A program made the translations under genes and the position numbers. The notes under the pieces were generated by a model that saw only the letters and a list, made by a program, of their open reading frames with translations, was not told where the DNA came from and searched no databases. This document shows positions 10,544 through 19,600 of a stretch of DNA of 38,120 nt, piece by piece (position 1 is the first letter of the stretch; every line of letters starts with the position of its first letter). Source of the DNA: Pirellulaceae bacterium (GTDB taxonomy: Bacteria; Planctomycetota; Planctomycetia; Pirellulales; Pirellulaceae); the NCBI GenBank assembly GCA_025459265.1, contig JALOQX010000066.1, forward strand, positions 1 through 38,120, read 5' to 3'.

Positions 10544-10596
10544 GCGCGTACTGCCATCAGGAAGTGCAGGGCCGAGCGATAGAACCTCATGGCTCG

Positions 10597-10625
10597 ATGA
10601 TAAGCTGGGGGGTATGGGATGTCAA
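10597..10625 (-). promoter_or_regulatory. Near-consensus sigma70 promoter for the unknown coiled-coil membrane protein
   Basis: Read on the minus strand, TTGACA (10620-10625) and TATCAT (10597-10602) are separated by exactly 17 nt. This is the best sigma70-type promoter in the window. It would start transcription near 10590, about 47 nt before the ATG at 10543. Confidence 0.78.
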
Positions 10626-10752
10626 GCTGGAAGCGGCGCTGCGCGCCGGTCGTAAGTTGTGAGATCGTCTGGCTTTGAGACACACGGCTCGGTATCCTCG
10701 TTACGACCCAACCAATTGCCACGTACACAAAAATCCGACACCGGCAACGGGG

Positions 10753-11538
10753 ATGCAGATGGAGACCGTTCGCGGAAGCATGTACGACTTTCCGGCCTAT
10801 TACGACCTGGTGTACGGGTCAGACTGGCAGGCCGAATACCACTTCCTGTGCGGGAGTTTTCAGCGGTACGCGGATGGTCCGGTCCGGCGCGTGTTTGAGC
10901 CGGCGTGTGGCACGGGACGACTGCTGTTCCGCCTGGGGAGGGCCGGCTACGACGTGTCGGGGCTGGATCTCAACCCGCGCGCGGTCGAATATTGCCGCAG
11001 GCGGTTTGTCCGGCACGGAGTCCGAGGCCGGGTCTGGACCGGCGACATGGCCGATTTCGAGCTGCCGCGCCCGGTCGACGCGGCATTCAACATGATTAAC
11101 AGCTTCCGGCACCTGCAGGACGCAGCCGGTGCCCGACGGCATCTGGAACGGATGGCCCGGGCGGTGCGGCGCGGCGGGGTCTATGTGCTCGGGCTGCATC
11201 TGACGCCGACGCAGGGGGTACCGACCAGCGAAGAGTCGTGGGAGGCCCGGCGGGGTCATCTGGTCGTCCGTACTCGACTGTGGGTCAAGCGACGCGACCT
11301 GCGGCGGCGGCTGGAGACGTGTGGTGTCACGTATGACGTGGTGACACCGTCACGGCACCTGCGGCTGACCGACGAGGTGTCATTTCGGACGTACACGTGG
11401 GCGCAGCTGCGACGGCTGTTGCGGGAAGTGTCTGCCTGGGAGCTAGCCGCGACGCACGACTTTTCGTATGACCTGAGCGTAGCCGTACCCGTGACGTCGA
11501 CCTCGGAAGACCTGATCCTGGTGTTACGCAAGAAGTAG
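10753..11538 (+). CDS. Class I SAM-dependent methyltransferase
   Basis: The product has the Rossmann-type methyltransferase core. Motif I is VFEPACGTGRLLFRLG (residues about 47-62 from this start), followed by the acidic ribose-binding loop SGLDLNPRAVEY. The motif before it, MYDFPAYYDLVYGSDW, is common at the N-terminus of this methyltransferase group. The second half (residues about 140-260) is a beta-rich part seen in methyltransferases of the type 11/25 families. The start is uncertain: ATG at 10753, ATG at 10759 (better spacing from GGGG at 10749-10752) and ATG at 10780 are all possible. The substrate cannot be inferred. The next gene begins 12 nt after the stop, so the two are very likely co-transcribed, which makes that unknown protein a candidate partner or target. 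Confidence 0.85.
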   Translation: MQMETVRGSMYDFPAYYDLVYGSDWQAEYHFLCGSFQRYADGPVRRVFEPACGTGRLLFRLGRAGYDVSGLDLNPRAVEYCRRRFVRHGVRGRVWTGDMADFELPRPVDAAFNMINSFRHLQDAAGARRHLERMARAVRRGGVYVLGLHLTPTQGVPTSEESWEARRGHLVVRTRLWVKRRDLRRRLETCGVTYDVVTPSRHLRLTDEVSFRTYTWAQLRRLLREVSAWELAATHDFSYDLSVAVPVTSTSEDLILVLRKK

Positions 11539-11550
11539 AGGCAACGCACG

Positions 11551-12900
11551 GTGATGTCCAGCAGCCGACCGGCATGGGTTGACACGCAAGATGCTTCGTT
11601 CCCGCAGTTTGTGCTGTGGTGCCTGGGAGCACTGGGTGTGGAGGTCCAGGCCGAGGCGTCCGGGGTGTATCGTCTCGAGGTGCCGCTGGCCGGCACCGGG
11701 GCTGAGCCGGCGCCACCTCATCCCTATGCGCATCTGGCAGGCCGGCGCATCCGGTTTGCGGCGGGAGACGCTGTGGGGGACGGCGCGGTCGAGCAGGTGG
11801 CGCTTGACTCGCCGCTGATGCACTGGCTGCGCGGTGAACTGGCGGGACCGGCTCTCCCGTTGCAGGCGGTAGCGGCGCGCCAGCCGCTGACGGTACACGA
11901 ACTGACGAGCCAGCTCTTCGCGCCCTACGTGGTGGAGGGGGGGCACGCGCACCTGGCCGGCTGTACGCTGGAGGACCGTCCCTTTCTGCGGTTATCGTTC
12001 ATCGGGGGCACGTCCGGCGCGTCCGCGCCTCCGCTGGTCCATTGTTTTGGGGCCACCGACGGCACGCTGGTGTCAGCCGACCTGATTGACAACCTGGAGC
12101 TCCATCAACTGGCCGTTCCCTCCTGGCGTGTGCCGACCCTGGACCGCGCGGTCATCGAGCAGTGGATCAGTGTCATCCGCCAGCGGTGTGCGGCGCGGGC
12201 GGGTGCGGACGCGGGGACGCTGCTGGCCGTGACCGTCGTGTGGTGTCGCTACGCCGAAGGCAAGCTGACGTTTTCGATTGGACTGAAGTCGGTCGATGTC
12301 AGTTTCGGTGGATGGGCCCGGTTGCTCGCCGACGGGCGCGTGCAGCCGCCCCCTTATACGTGCCCGCTGACCGGACTGAGTTCCTACCGACTGACGACCA
12401 CCGATGACGGACGCATCACCGTGGTCGAGGCCATCGCCGTCTGCGCCGCGTCCGGGCGGCGCGTCCTGACGCAGGACCTGGAATGCTGTGCGGTCACCGG
12501 TCGTCACGTCCTGCCGGCACATCTCCAGACGTGCCCGGTGTCGGGCCAGCGGGCGCTCAGCTCGCTCTTCCGGATGTGTCCGATGTGCCGGCAGCAGGTC
12601 AGCCCCTCGGGCCTGGAGGGTGATCGGTGTCGTGCCTGCCAGCGGCTCTCCGCAACGACCAAGGCGGACCCGCGGATGGCCCGCATCCTGGGTGCCTTCC
12701 CGAAACTCGACCGCTGGCAGCGCTGGAAGATGGCCGAAACACAATCGGCGCACATTCTGGTGGGGGCGTCGTTCTGGCATCGCGTGCTGCTGGTGGTGGA
12801 CAAGCAGACCTTGGATGTGCTGCACGTTGCCGGCGGGACGCGCTGGTCGGGGCGCTGGAGCGAGGCGACGGCCGTGCAGCGCGACGAATGGATTGGCTGA
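11551..12900 (+). CDS. Unknown protein with three tandem 15-residue cysteine repeats and a zinc-knuckle-like end
   Basis: I do not know this 449-residue protein. It starts at GTG 11551 (AGAGG at 11537-11541) or ATG 11554. The N-terminal 100 residues, with FPQFVLWCLGALGVEV and VALDSPLMHWLRGEL, loosely recall the region after the helicase core of RapA-type SNF2 proteins, but no helicase domain is present. From Cys271 (CPLTG) a cysteine-rich part begins. Residues 298-342 are three exact 15-residue units of the form C-x-x-S/T-G-x-x-V/A-L-x-x-x-L-x-x: CAASGRRVLTQDLEC, CAVTGRHVLPAHLQT, CPVSGQRALSSLFRM. They lead into CPMC (343-346) and CRAC (360-363), a four-cysteine zinc-binding pattern. The last 80 residues are a small globular part. 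No signal peptide or membrane segment is seen. It is tightly linked to the methyltransferase upstream. Confidence 0.8.
   Translation: MMSSSRPAWVDTQDASFPQFVLWCLGALGVEVQAEASGVYRLEVPLAGTGAEPAPPHPYAHLAGRRIRFAAGDAVGDGAVEQVALDSPLMHWLRGELAGPALPLQAVAARQPLTVHELTSQLFAPYVVEGGHAHLAGCTLEDRPFLRLSFIGGTSGASAPPLVHCFGATDGTLVSADLIDNLELHQLAVPSWRVPTLDRAVIEQWISVIRQRCAARAGADAGTLLAVTVVWCRYAEGKLTFSIGLKSVDVSFGGWARLLADGRVQPPPYTCPLTGLSSYRLTTTDDGRITVVEAIAVCAASGRRVLTQDLECCAVTGRHVLPAHLQTCPVSGQRALSSLFRMCPMCRQQVSPSGLEGDRCRACQRLSATTKADPRMARILGAFPKLDRWQRWKMAETQSAHILVGASFWHRVLLVVDKQTLDVLHVAGGTRWSGRWSEATAVQRDEWIG
12442..12639 (+). repeat. Coding repeat: three 45-nt units plus CxxC...CxxC zinc motif
   Basis: Within the cysteine-repeat protein, codons 298-342 form three back-to-back 45-nt units (12442-12576). 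Each begins with a Cys codon and encodes C-x-x-S/T-G-x-x-V/A-L. Codons 343-363 complete the block with two CxxC pairs 13 residues apart. The units differ at the DNA level, so the repeat is old or under selection at the protein level rather than a recent duplication. Confidence 0.75.
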
Positions 12901-12977
12901 CCCGGGCGGCGCGCCGGGCTCTGTCCCGCTCGCAGGGCGAAGCCGGGAATGCCTTCCAGGCAATAGCGGGTTTCCAT

Positions 12978-13538
12978 TCAGGCCCGGGACGCCGGGCGCG
13001 CGCGCGTGGTGACGGCGGCTGGTCGCAGCAGTACTGCCAGCAGCATCAGTACCAGCCCCACACCGGCGGCGGCAGACCCCCCAAGCACGTACCGCAGCAG
13101 CTCTGCGGCGAAGCGCCGATGTTCCACGAAGATGGGCGGAATGTACGGTCCAATGTCCGTGTCGCGCATGATGGTCCACAGCTCCCACGCCTCGTCAATG
13201 TTCATCTGGGCGATCGTTGCGCACGCCCCTTCCAGGTCGTCCCAGACGAACTCCTCCGTCTGCAGCTGCATCCGGATCCACTGGTAGTAGGCGGCCGTCG
13301 CGGTCCCGACAAACAGCACGGCCAAGCCGGCGGCGAAGAGTATGCGTTGAGCGCGCGGCCACAAGCGCGCAGGCCGGCGCGGTACGGCCGCGACGCGATC
13401 CGCGGGCGGCAGTTGCCGCACAAGCCGCATCGCCGGGACCTCCAACATCCGACCGCAGGCGCAGCGGACGTGCTGGCCGGCTTGCGAGGCTTCGACAGCC
13501 ACCGACTTGCCGCACGGGCAGGGAAGCAGATGTTTCAT
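12978..13538 (-). CDS. Small membrane protein with N-terminal four-cysteine zinc-ribbon-like motif
   Basis: The 186-residue product begins with CPCG (Cys7, Cys9) and CACG (Cys26, Cys28), separated by a spacer with AGQHVR. This is the compact zinc-ribbon-like opening seen in many small planctomycete membrane proteins. Hydrophobic helices lie at about 66-87 and 150-172. Between them is a loop of about 60 residues, rich in acidic and aromatic residues, that is predicted to be outside the cytoplasm. The tail is short and basic. It converges with the cysteine-repeat protein, with 77 nt between stops that include a GC-rich self-complementary stretch. The role is unknown: the ribbon may bind a partner or nucleic acid on the cytoplasmic side. 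Confidence 0.65.
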   Translation of the reverse strand: MKHLLPCPCGKSVAVEASQAGQHVRCACGRMLEVPAMRLVRQLPPADRVAAVPRRPARLWPRAQRILFAAGLAVLFVGTATAAYYQWIRMQLQTEEFVWDDLEGACATIAQMNIDEAWELWTIMRDTDIGPYIPPIFVEHRRFAAELLRYVLGGSAAAGVGLVLMLLAVLLRPAAVTTRARPASRA

Positions 13539-13628
13539 GGCAGGACCGTTTCACAAAGGACCGGGCGGATGCCGCAGCCGGACGGCGGGGCGTCGTCGCG
13601 GCACGGCATGCCGGATTGCACCGCGAGG

Positions 13629-14429
13629 TCAATCCATGCGGGGTGTCTCCGCATCGCCTGCCCACCACGGGAGGCTGATGCCGCCGTCGACAAGCAGGGT
13701 CGCGCCGGTCGTGTACTCGTTGCGCGGATCGCACAAGAACATGATCGACTGGGCAATTTCTTCGGCGGTGCCGAGGCGTCCGAGCGGGATGCGGCGCCCG
13801 GCGCGTTGCAGGGCTTCTTCGCTGGCGTACTTGCGTTCCCCGGGGGTGTCGATCCAGCCCGGCTGGATCACATTGACTCGAATCTGGTGATTGGCCAGTT
13901 CCAACGCCGCCGTCCGCGCCATGGCTTCGACGGCGGCTTTGGCCATGTTGTACGCCATTGCGCCGCCGACGGGGATGTTGGCGTGGGGGGAGCTGACCAG
14001 GACGATCGCGCCGCGCAGGCCCTGGCGGATCATTTCCCGCGCTGCCGAGCGGGTCAGGTAGAACGCCCCCCACATCGTCACCTCGATGGTCCGCCGGAAG
14101 CCGGTCATATCGGCCTCGACGAACGGTTCGCGGTCGCTGTAGGCCGCGTTTCCGATGGCGATGTCGAGTTTGCCGAAGTGGTCCACCACCTGGGCCACCA
14201 TCCGTTCCACGGCCTGCTGATCCGCCACATCGGCTTGGATTTTGATCGCCTGTGATCCGCTGTCGCGCACGGCCTGGACCACCTGTTCCGCTTCCTCGGC
14301 GTGGGATCGGTAATTGACTGCAACTTGCGCGCCGGCACGTGCCAGCGCGATACAGCTGGCGCGGCCGATGCCGAGGCTGCCGCCGGTGACCAGGGCGACA
14401 CTGCCTTTCAAGTCCGCTTGGACGAGCAT
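13629..14429 (-). CDS. SDR family oxidoreductase
   Basis: This is a 266-residue classical short-chain dehydrogenase/reductase. It has the cofactor motif TGGSLGIG at 15-22, IGNAAYSDR around 92-100, the catalytic serine region VLVSSP (Ser146/147) and Tyr160-x-x-x-Lys164 in AMAYNMAKAA. Asn94 belongs to the NAA motif, but the separate Asn of the usual catalytic tetrad (in the xNxxG motif of helix alpha4) appears to be Thr118 (VTMWGAF). The C-terminal YTTGATLLVDGGISLPWW is typical of the glucose 1-dehydrogenase/3-oxoacyl reductase-like group. The ATG at 14429 is preferred over upstream in-frame starts because the fold begins there, though no clear Shine-Dalgarno sequence is seen. The substrate is unknown. 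The short gap of 90 nt suggests it may be transcribed with the small membrane protein that follows. Confidence 0.85.
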   Translation of the reverse strand: MLVQADLKGSVALVTGGSLGIGRASCIALARAGAQVAVNYRSHAEEAEQVVQAVRDSGSQAIKIQADVADQQAVERMVAQVVDHFGKLDIAIGNAAYSDREPFVEADMTGFRRTIEVTMWGAFYLTRSAAREMIRQGLRGAIVLVSSPHANIPVGGAMAYNMAKAAVEAMARTAALELANHQIRVNVIQPGWIDTPGERKYASEEALQRAGRRIPLGRLGTAEEIAQSIMFLCDPRNEYTTGATLLVDGGISLPWWAGDAETPRMD

Positions 14430-14918
14430 GATAGGTACAACTCGCGCGATCCGGGGTGGCGGGTCCTGTCGGGCGGCCGCGGACGGGCTGGCCGCAAGGG
14501 CTATGCTACCTGCTCGACGGCGCAGCGGCAAGTTGCGCCGTGGTCGCGCGTCGACCGGCGTGGTGCGGCCGATGCACGGCAGGTCCAGGTGCCGCGCGAG
14601 CCGCCCGTGGCGTGCACGCTGCCGCGGGCACAAGGGCAGCTCTGGACCGAGGCTTTTGTCCGACTAGAATTAGAAGCAGCGCGAGCCCGACGTGGGAGGC
14701 ACCCCGTGGTGAAGGTGGCTGCCTCCTGTCTCCGTTCGCGGGCGAAACAGAGAGAGGCCAGAGCGTCGCCAGAGGGTGGCAGCATCTGCGCGGGGGAATA
14801 ACAGGCGGGAGATCCGGTTCGGCCACGGCACGTGACCAGCGCTTTGCGCGGGGCACGCCCGGGGACGGCCGATTCCGCCGAACCTTGCGTTGAGATGGCC
14901 GCCGTGGTACGCTCCGAC
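14430..14918. other. Gene-free stretch between the divergent SDR and sigma factor genes
   Basis: No convincing gene is found on either strand: the open frames here lack family signatures and have no ribosome binding sites. TAGAAT at 14665-14670 could be a -10 box, but no -35 box fits. A GGAGGCA/TGCCTCC stem (14695-14701 with 14720-14726, an 18-nt loop) lies about 25 nt downstream of it. I compared the stretch by eye with SRP RNA, tmRNA, RNase P RNA and 6S RNA core motifs and saw none. It might hold the 5' leader of the sigma factor gene. Confidence 0.5.
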
Positions 14919-15000
14919 TTGGTAAGATGAGCCGCTGCCAAAGCGCGCCGCGTGGACTTTGCCGAGTCCCAGCGGCGTAATTTCTTACCAAATGTCCACG
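14919..15000 (+). promoter_or_regulatory. Nested inverted repeats with a competing stem upstream of the sigma factor gene
   Basis: Several exact pairings are nested here. TTGGTAAGA (14919-14927) pairs with TCTTACCAA (14983-14991), GCCGCTG (14931-14937) pairs with CAGCGGC (14970-14976), and GGACT (14954-14958) pairs with AGTCC (14965-14969) around a 6-nt loop. CGTGGAC (14951-14957) can instead pair with GTCCACG (14994-15000), which competes with the inner hairpin. The structure ends about 46 nt before the first possible start codon. TGGTAAGAT (14920-14928) and TGGTAGAAT (15025-15033) each look like an extended -10 box, so it may be either an RNA leader or an operator/promoter region. Confidence 0.45.
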
Positions 15001-15046
15001 GAGGGCGAACAGCCGAGCAGTGAGTGGTAGAATTGCGTGATCCACA

Positions 15047-16663
15047 ATGTGCCCGGGCGGTGAGATGGCTTCTCTGCTTAGGAGTGCTGAGTTGTACGAC
15101 ACTCTCCTGGACGAATTCGAGGACGATGCGGCACGAACTCCCGAAGACGACGAACATTTTGTCAAGCTGTCGGACGACGACGATACGGCGGATGAGGACG
15201 ACGAGTGCGATGTCGATGACGCGGGGAGTGCGGACGACGAGTCCGATCTGCGCGGGGGTGACGAGGACTTGCTGGCGGGGGAAGACGGCGAGTCCTGGTC
15301 GGACGATCCGGTCCGCATGTACTTGACGCAGATGGGCGAGATCCCGCTGCTGACGCGGCAGGAAGAAATCCGGCTGGCCAAGAACATCGAAGTCACCCGG
15401 CGGCGGTTCCGCACGAAGCTGCTCGAGTGCGATTATGTGATCCAGGCGGCTCATAAGGTCCTCAAGCGGGTCCAGGCGGGCGAACTCCCCTTTGATCGGA
15501 CTGTCCAGGTGTCGGTGACGGACCGGCTCGAGAAAGACCAGATTCTCGGCCGCCTGCCCCACAATCTGGCGACGCTCGAGGTGCTCTTGCGGCGGAATCG
15601 CCGGGACTACCGCTTGGCGCTCAGTCGCTCGCAGGGTCGCATCCCGCGGCACGGTGCCTGGCGGAGGCTGGGGCAGCGGCGTCGGCGCGCCGTGCGGCTG
15701 GTCGAGGAACTCGGGCTGCGGACGCAGCGGATTGAGCCGATGATTCGCACGCTGGAGGAGTTCAGCCGGCGTGTGGATCACCTGCGGGGGGTGCTGGGCG
15801 AGCAGCAGCGGAACCGGGCGCCGGCCAAGGAACGCGAACCGCTGCTGCGGGAGTACCGCGGGATCCTGCTGGCCACGCAGGAAACGCCCACGAGTTTGCG
15901 CAACCGCGTCAGGTTCCTCAGAGCGGTCTACGCCGAGTACCAGCAGGCCAAGCAGGAATTGTCGGAGGGCAATCTGCGGCTGGTCGTGTCAATCGCCAAG
16001 AAGTACCGCAACCGAGGCCTGAGTTTTCTGGACCTGATCCAGGAGGGCAACGCGGGACTGATGCGGGCCGTGGACAAGTTCGAGTATCGGCGGGGTTTCA
16101 AGTTCTGCACCTACGCCACCTGGTGGATCCGTCAGGCCATCACGCGGGCGGTGGCCGACCAGAGCCGCACGATCCGCATTCCGGTGCACATGGTCGAGAC
16201 GATGTCGCGCGTGCGCAATGTCTCCCGGCAACTGCTGCAGGAACTCGGCCGCGAACCGTCGCTGGAAGAGACCGCCCGCAAGGCGTTCACCTCCGTCGAC
16301 GAGGCGCGGCGTGTGCTGGCGATGAGCCGGTATCCGATCAGTCTGGACCGTCCCGTGGGCAACAGTGAGGACAGCCATTTCGGCGATCTGTTGCCGGACG
16401 GTGCGGCCGAAAGCCCGGCGACTGGTGCGTCGCAGGAGATGCTGCGGGGCCGCATCAACAAGGTGCTCAAGACGCTGAGCTACCGCGAGCGGGAGATCAT
16501 CAAGCTGCGGTACGGCCTGGGGGACGGCTACAGCTACACGCTCGAGGAGGTGGGGCACATTTTCAAGGTGACGCGCGAGCGGATCCGACAGATCGAAGCC
16601 AAGGCCGTGCGCAAGCTCCAGCAACCCAGTCGCAGTCAGGAGCTGGTCGGGTTCCTCGACTAG
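15047..16663 (+). CDS. rpoD: Primary-type RNA polymerase sigma factor (RpoD/SigA family)
   Basis: The 538-residue protein has all core sigma70 regions. Region 1.2 is [21 protein letters not shown]. Region 2 is [20 protein letters not shown], then [20 protein letters not shown] and [20 protein letters not shown], whose aromatic melting residues and -10 recognition helix are of the housekeeping type. Region 3 spans [19 protein letters not shown], and region 4 ends in [21 protein letters not shown] (helix-turn-helix for the -35 box). The first 85 residues are strongly acidic, with many Asp/Glu runs, in the place of region 1.1. A long charged spacer separates regions 1.2 and 2. The start is either ATG 15047 or ATG 15065 ([12 protein letters not shown]), and neither has an ideal Shine-Dalgarno sequence. 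glnE follows after 30 nt. Whether this is the only primary sigma factor cannot be told from this window. Confidence 0.92.
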   Translation: MCPGGEMASLLRSAELYDTLLDEFEDDAARTPEDDEHFVKLSDDDDTADEDDECDVDDAGSADDESDLRGGDEDLLAGEDGESWSDDPVRMYLTQMGEIPLLTRQEEIRLAKNIEVTRRRFRTKLLECDYVIQAAHKVLKRVQAGELPFDRTVQVSVTDRLEKDQILGRLPHNLATLEVLLRRNRRDYRLALSRSQGRIPRHGAWRRLGQRRRRAVRLVEELGLRTQRIEPMIRTLEEFSRRVDHLRGVLGEQQRNRAPAKEREPLLREYRGILLATQETPTSLRNRVRFLRAVYAEYQQAKQELSEGNLRLVVSIAKKYRNRGLSFLDLIQEGNAGLMRAVDKFEYRRGFKFCTYATWWIRQAITRAVADQSRTIRIPVHMVETMSRVRNVSRQLLQELGREPSLEETARKAFTSVDEARRVLAMSRYPISLDRPVGNSEDSHFGDLLPDGAAESPATGASQEMLRGRINKVLKTLSYREREIIKLRYGLGDGYSYTLEEVGHIFKVTRERIRQIEAKAVRKLQQPSRSQELVGFLD

Positions 16664-16693
16664 CGGCGCGCGACCGGGAGCTCTGGAAGCGTC

Positions 16694-19600
16694 ATGCCGA
16701 TAGATATGCAACGCGTGGTGGATTTGCTGGAGCGCCCCGAGCGTGCCGCGCGTTGGTTCCTGTCCCAGGGTCTGGAGGACGGCCGGCGCGCCGCGCTGAA
16801 CCTCGCCAGCATCGCCCGCAGCGGCATGTCGCTCGACCTGATCGCGGTCATCTGCGACCAGCTGGCACGGCACCTGCCGCGCATCAGCGACCCCGACATG
16901 GCGCTCAACAACCTCGACCGGTTCGTAGGTGCTGCCCGCAACCCCCTCGCCCTCGGCTCGCTCTTCGAACGCGACGCCGAGGCGCTCCCCACGCTGCTGC
17001 AGATCTTCTCCACGAGCCAGTTCTTGTCGGACTGGCTGATGCGGGACCCGGAATCGTTCGATCTGCTGCGGCTGACTGAGGGGCAGCCGGTTTCGCGCAA
17101 CGCGCTGCGCGACGACATCTGCAGCAACGTCGCCGCGGTGGATGACGAACGGGTCGTGACCCGCATCCTGTGCGGGTTCCGGCACCGCGAAATGCTGCGG
17201 ATCGCCTACGGCGACATCGTCCGCGGCCAGCCGCTGGAGACCGTCACCAGCCAGATTTCGTACCTGGCCGACGCGATCATCGAAGCGGCGGTGCGGGCCG
17301 CCTGGCGGTTCCAGACCGAGAAGCGCGGCGTGCCCCGGCTGGCCAACGGCGCTGCCGGGCGTTTCGCCGTCCTGGCCCTGGGGAAGCTCGGCGGAGAGGA
17401 GTTGAACTACTCCAGCGACATTGACCTGATGTTCCTCAGCGACGGCCCCGGGAAGACCGATGGCCAGCGGAGTGTGAGCAACGGGGAGTTTTTCGATCGC
17501 CTGGCCAAGCAGATTGTCAAGCTGCTGACCGAACCGACCGTACTGGGCACGTCGTATCGCGTCGACCTGCGGCTGCGTCCGGAAGGGCAACAGGGCCCCG
17601 CCGTGCGCGATTGGGACAGCGCGTTGCGATACTACGACGTGTCGGGACGCACCTGGGAGCGGCAGGCGTTTGTCAAGGCGCGGGCCGTCGCGGGCGACCT
17701 GACACTCGGCAATTTTCTGCTCGACCAGCTGCAGCCCTGGATTTATCGGCGTTATCTCAGCCGGGCCGATATCGCGGGCATCCGGGCGCTGAAGCGCCGC
17801 ATCGAACAGCGGGTCCAGCGGGAGGGCGGCGACACCCGCAACGTCAAGACCGGCCACGGCGGCATTCGCGATATCGAGTTCTGCATCCAGTTCCTGCAAC
17901 TGCTCAACGGCGCGGACTTGCCCGAGATTCGCCTGGGCAACACGCTCCTGGCCCTGGCGCAGCTCGAGCGGGTTGGTTGCCTGACCATGCAGGAGCGGCA
18001 GATCCTGGAGGAGAACTACCGCTTCCTGCGGAAGATCGAGCATCGCCTGCAGATCCTGTTCGACCTCAAGACGCACCTGCTGCCCGATTCGGACAAGGAG
18101 TTGCGGCGGCTGGCGATTCGCGCCGGTTACCACGATCGCTCCGACGGCTCGGCACTCGACGCCTTCCGCCACGACCTGGCCCAAGCCACCAACCTCAATC
18201 GGCGCATCCTGGACCACCTGCTGCACGACGCGTTCGGCGACGACGCATCTGCCCCCGAGACCGACCTGGTGCTGGACCCGCACCCGCAGCCGGAGATGAT
18301 TGAGCGGTGTCTGCAGCGCTACCATTTCCGTGATGTGCCCGCGGCGTATGCCAATCTCATGGCGCTGACCACCGAACCGGTGTCGTTTCTCTCCACGCGG
18401 CGCTGTCGCCACTTTCTGGCGTCGATCGCGCCCCATCTGCTCAAGGCCGTGGCCGAAACACCCGACCCGGACTCGACCCTGGTCAACCTGAGTCAGGTCA
18501 GCGATTCCCTGGGGGGCAAGGGCGTGCTCTGGGAGCTGTTCAGCTTCAACCCGCCGTCGCTGCGGCTCTATGTGCGTTTGTGCGCGGCCAGTCCGTACTT
18601 GTCGGGTATTCTCACCACGAATCCCGGCATGATCGACGAACTGATGGATTCGTTGATGCTCGACCGCCTGCCGACCTACGCCACGCTCAAGATCACGCTG
18701 CACGAGCTGTGCCGCGGGGCGGAGGATCTGGATCCGATCCTGCACAGCTTCAAGAGTTTCCAGCACTTGTGCGTCGGGGTCCGCGACATTCTCGGCAAGG
18801 AAGACCTGCGCGACACGCACCGGGCGTTGTCGGACATCGCCGAGGTCTGCCTGCAGGAGATTGCGGAGCGGGAATATCGCGCGCTGGTCGAGAAGCTGGG
18901 GCGACCGGTCAAGAAACGGGAGGGGTGCGGCGGGGAGCCCTGCGGCTGGGTCATCGTCGCGCTCGGTAAACTCGGCGGGCGCGAACCGAACTACCACAGC
19001 GATCTCGACGTGGTGTTCCTCTTTGAAGCGGACGGTCAGACGGAACACGACAAGCGGGGTCGTCGTGGCGACACGACCACCAACCAGCACTTCTTCAGCC
19101 AGCTCGGTCAGCGGATCATCAAGGTGGTGACGCGGATCGGCCCGCACGGCCGACTGTATGAACTCGACCCGCGTCTCCGCCCGACCGGCAAGAGCGGCTC
19201 GCTGGCGGTGTCGCTCGACGAGTTCGCGCGGTATTTCGCCGACGGCCGCGGTCAACTCTGGGAGCGCCAGGCGCTGTGCAAGGCTCGGCCGATCTGCGGC
19301 ACGGCCGCGGCGGAAGAGCAGACCATGAACGTGATTCGACGCGCGATTACCGAGTACGACTGGCAGCCGACCAGTGCCGAGGAGATTCGCCGCATGCGGA
19401 TTCGCATGCAGCAGTCCGCGACGGACCAGAATCTGAAGCGCGGCATCGGCGGCACGGTGGATGTCGAGTTCATTGTGCAGATGCTGCAACTGAAATACGT
19501 CGCACAGCACCCCGCCATCCTCGTCCCCGGGACACTGGATGCCCTCGACGCGCTCCAGCAGGCCGGTCTGCTGGGCGCGGACGATGCCCGGCAACTGGGC

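Noticed and set aside
14430-14918. Possible small genes or a known structured RNA in the gap before the sigma factor
   Set aside because: By eye there is no match to SRP RNA, tmRNA, RNase P RNA or 6S RNA core motifs, and no open frame has a supported start. An Rfam search would be decisive.
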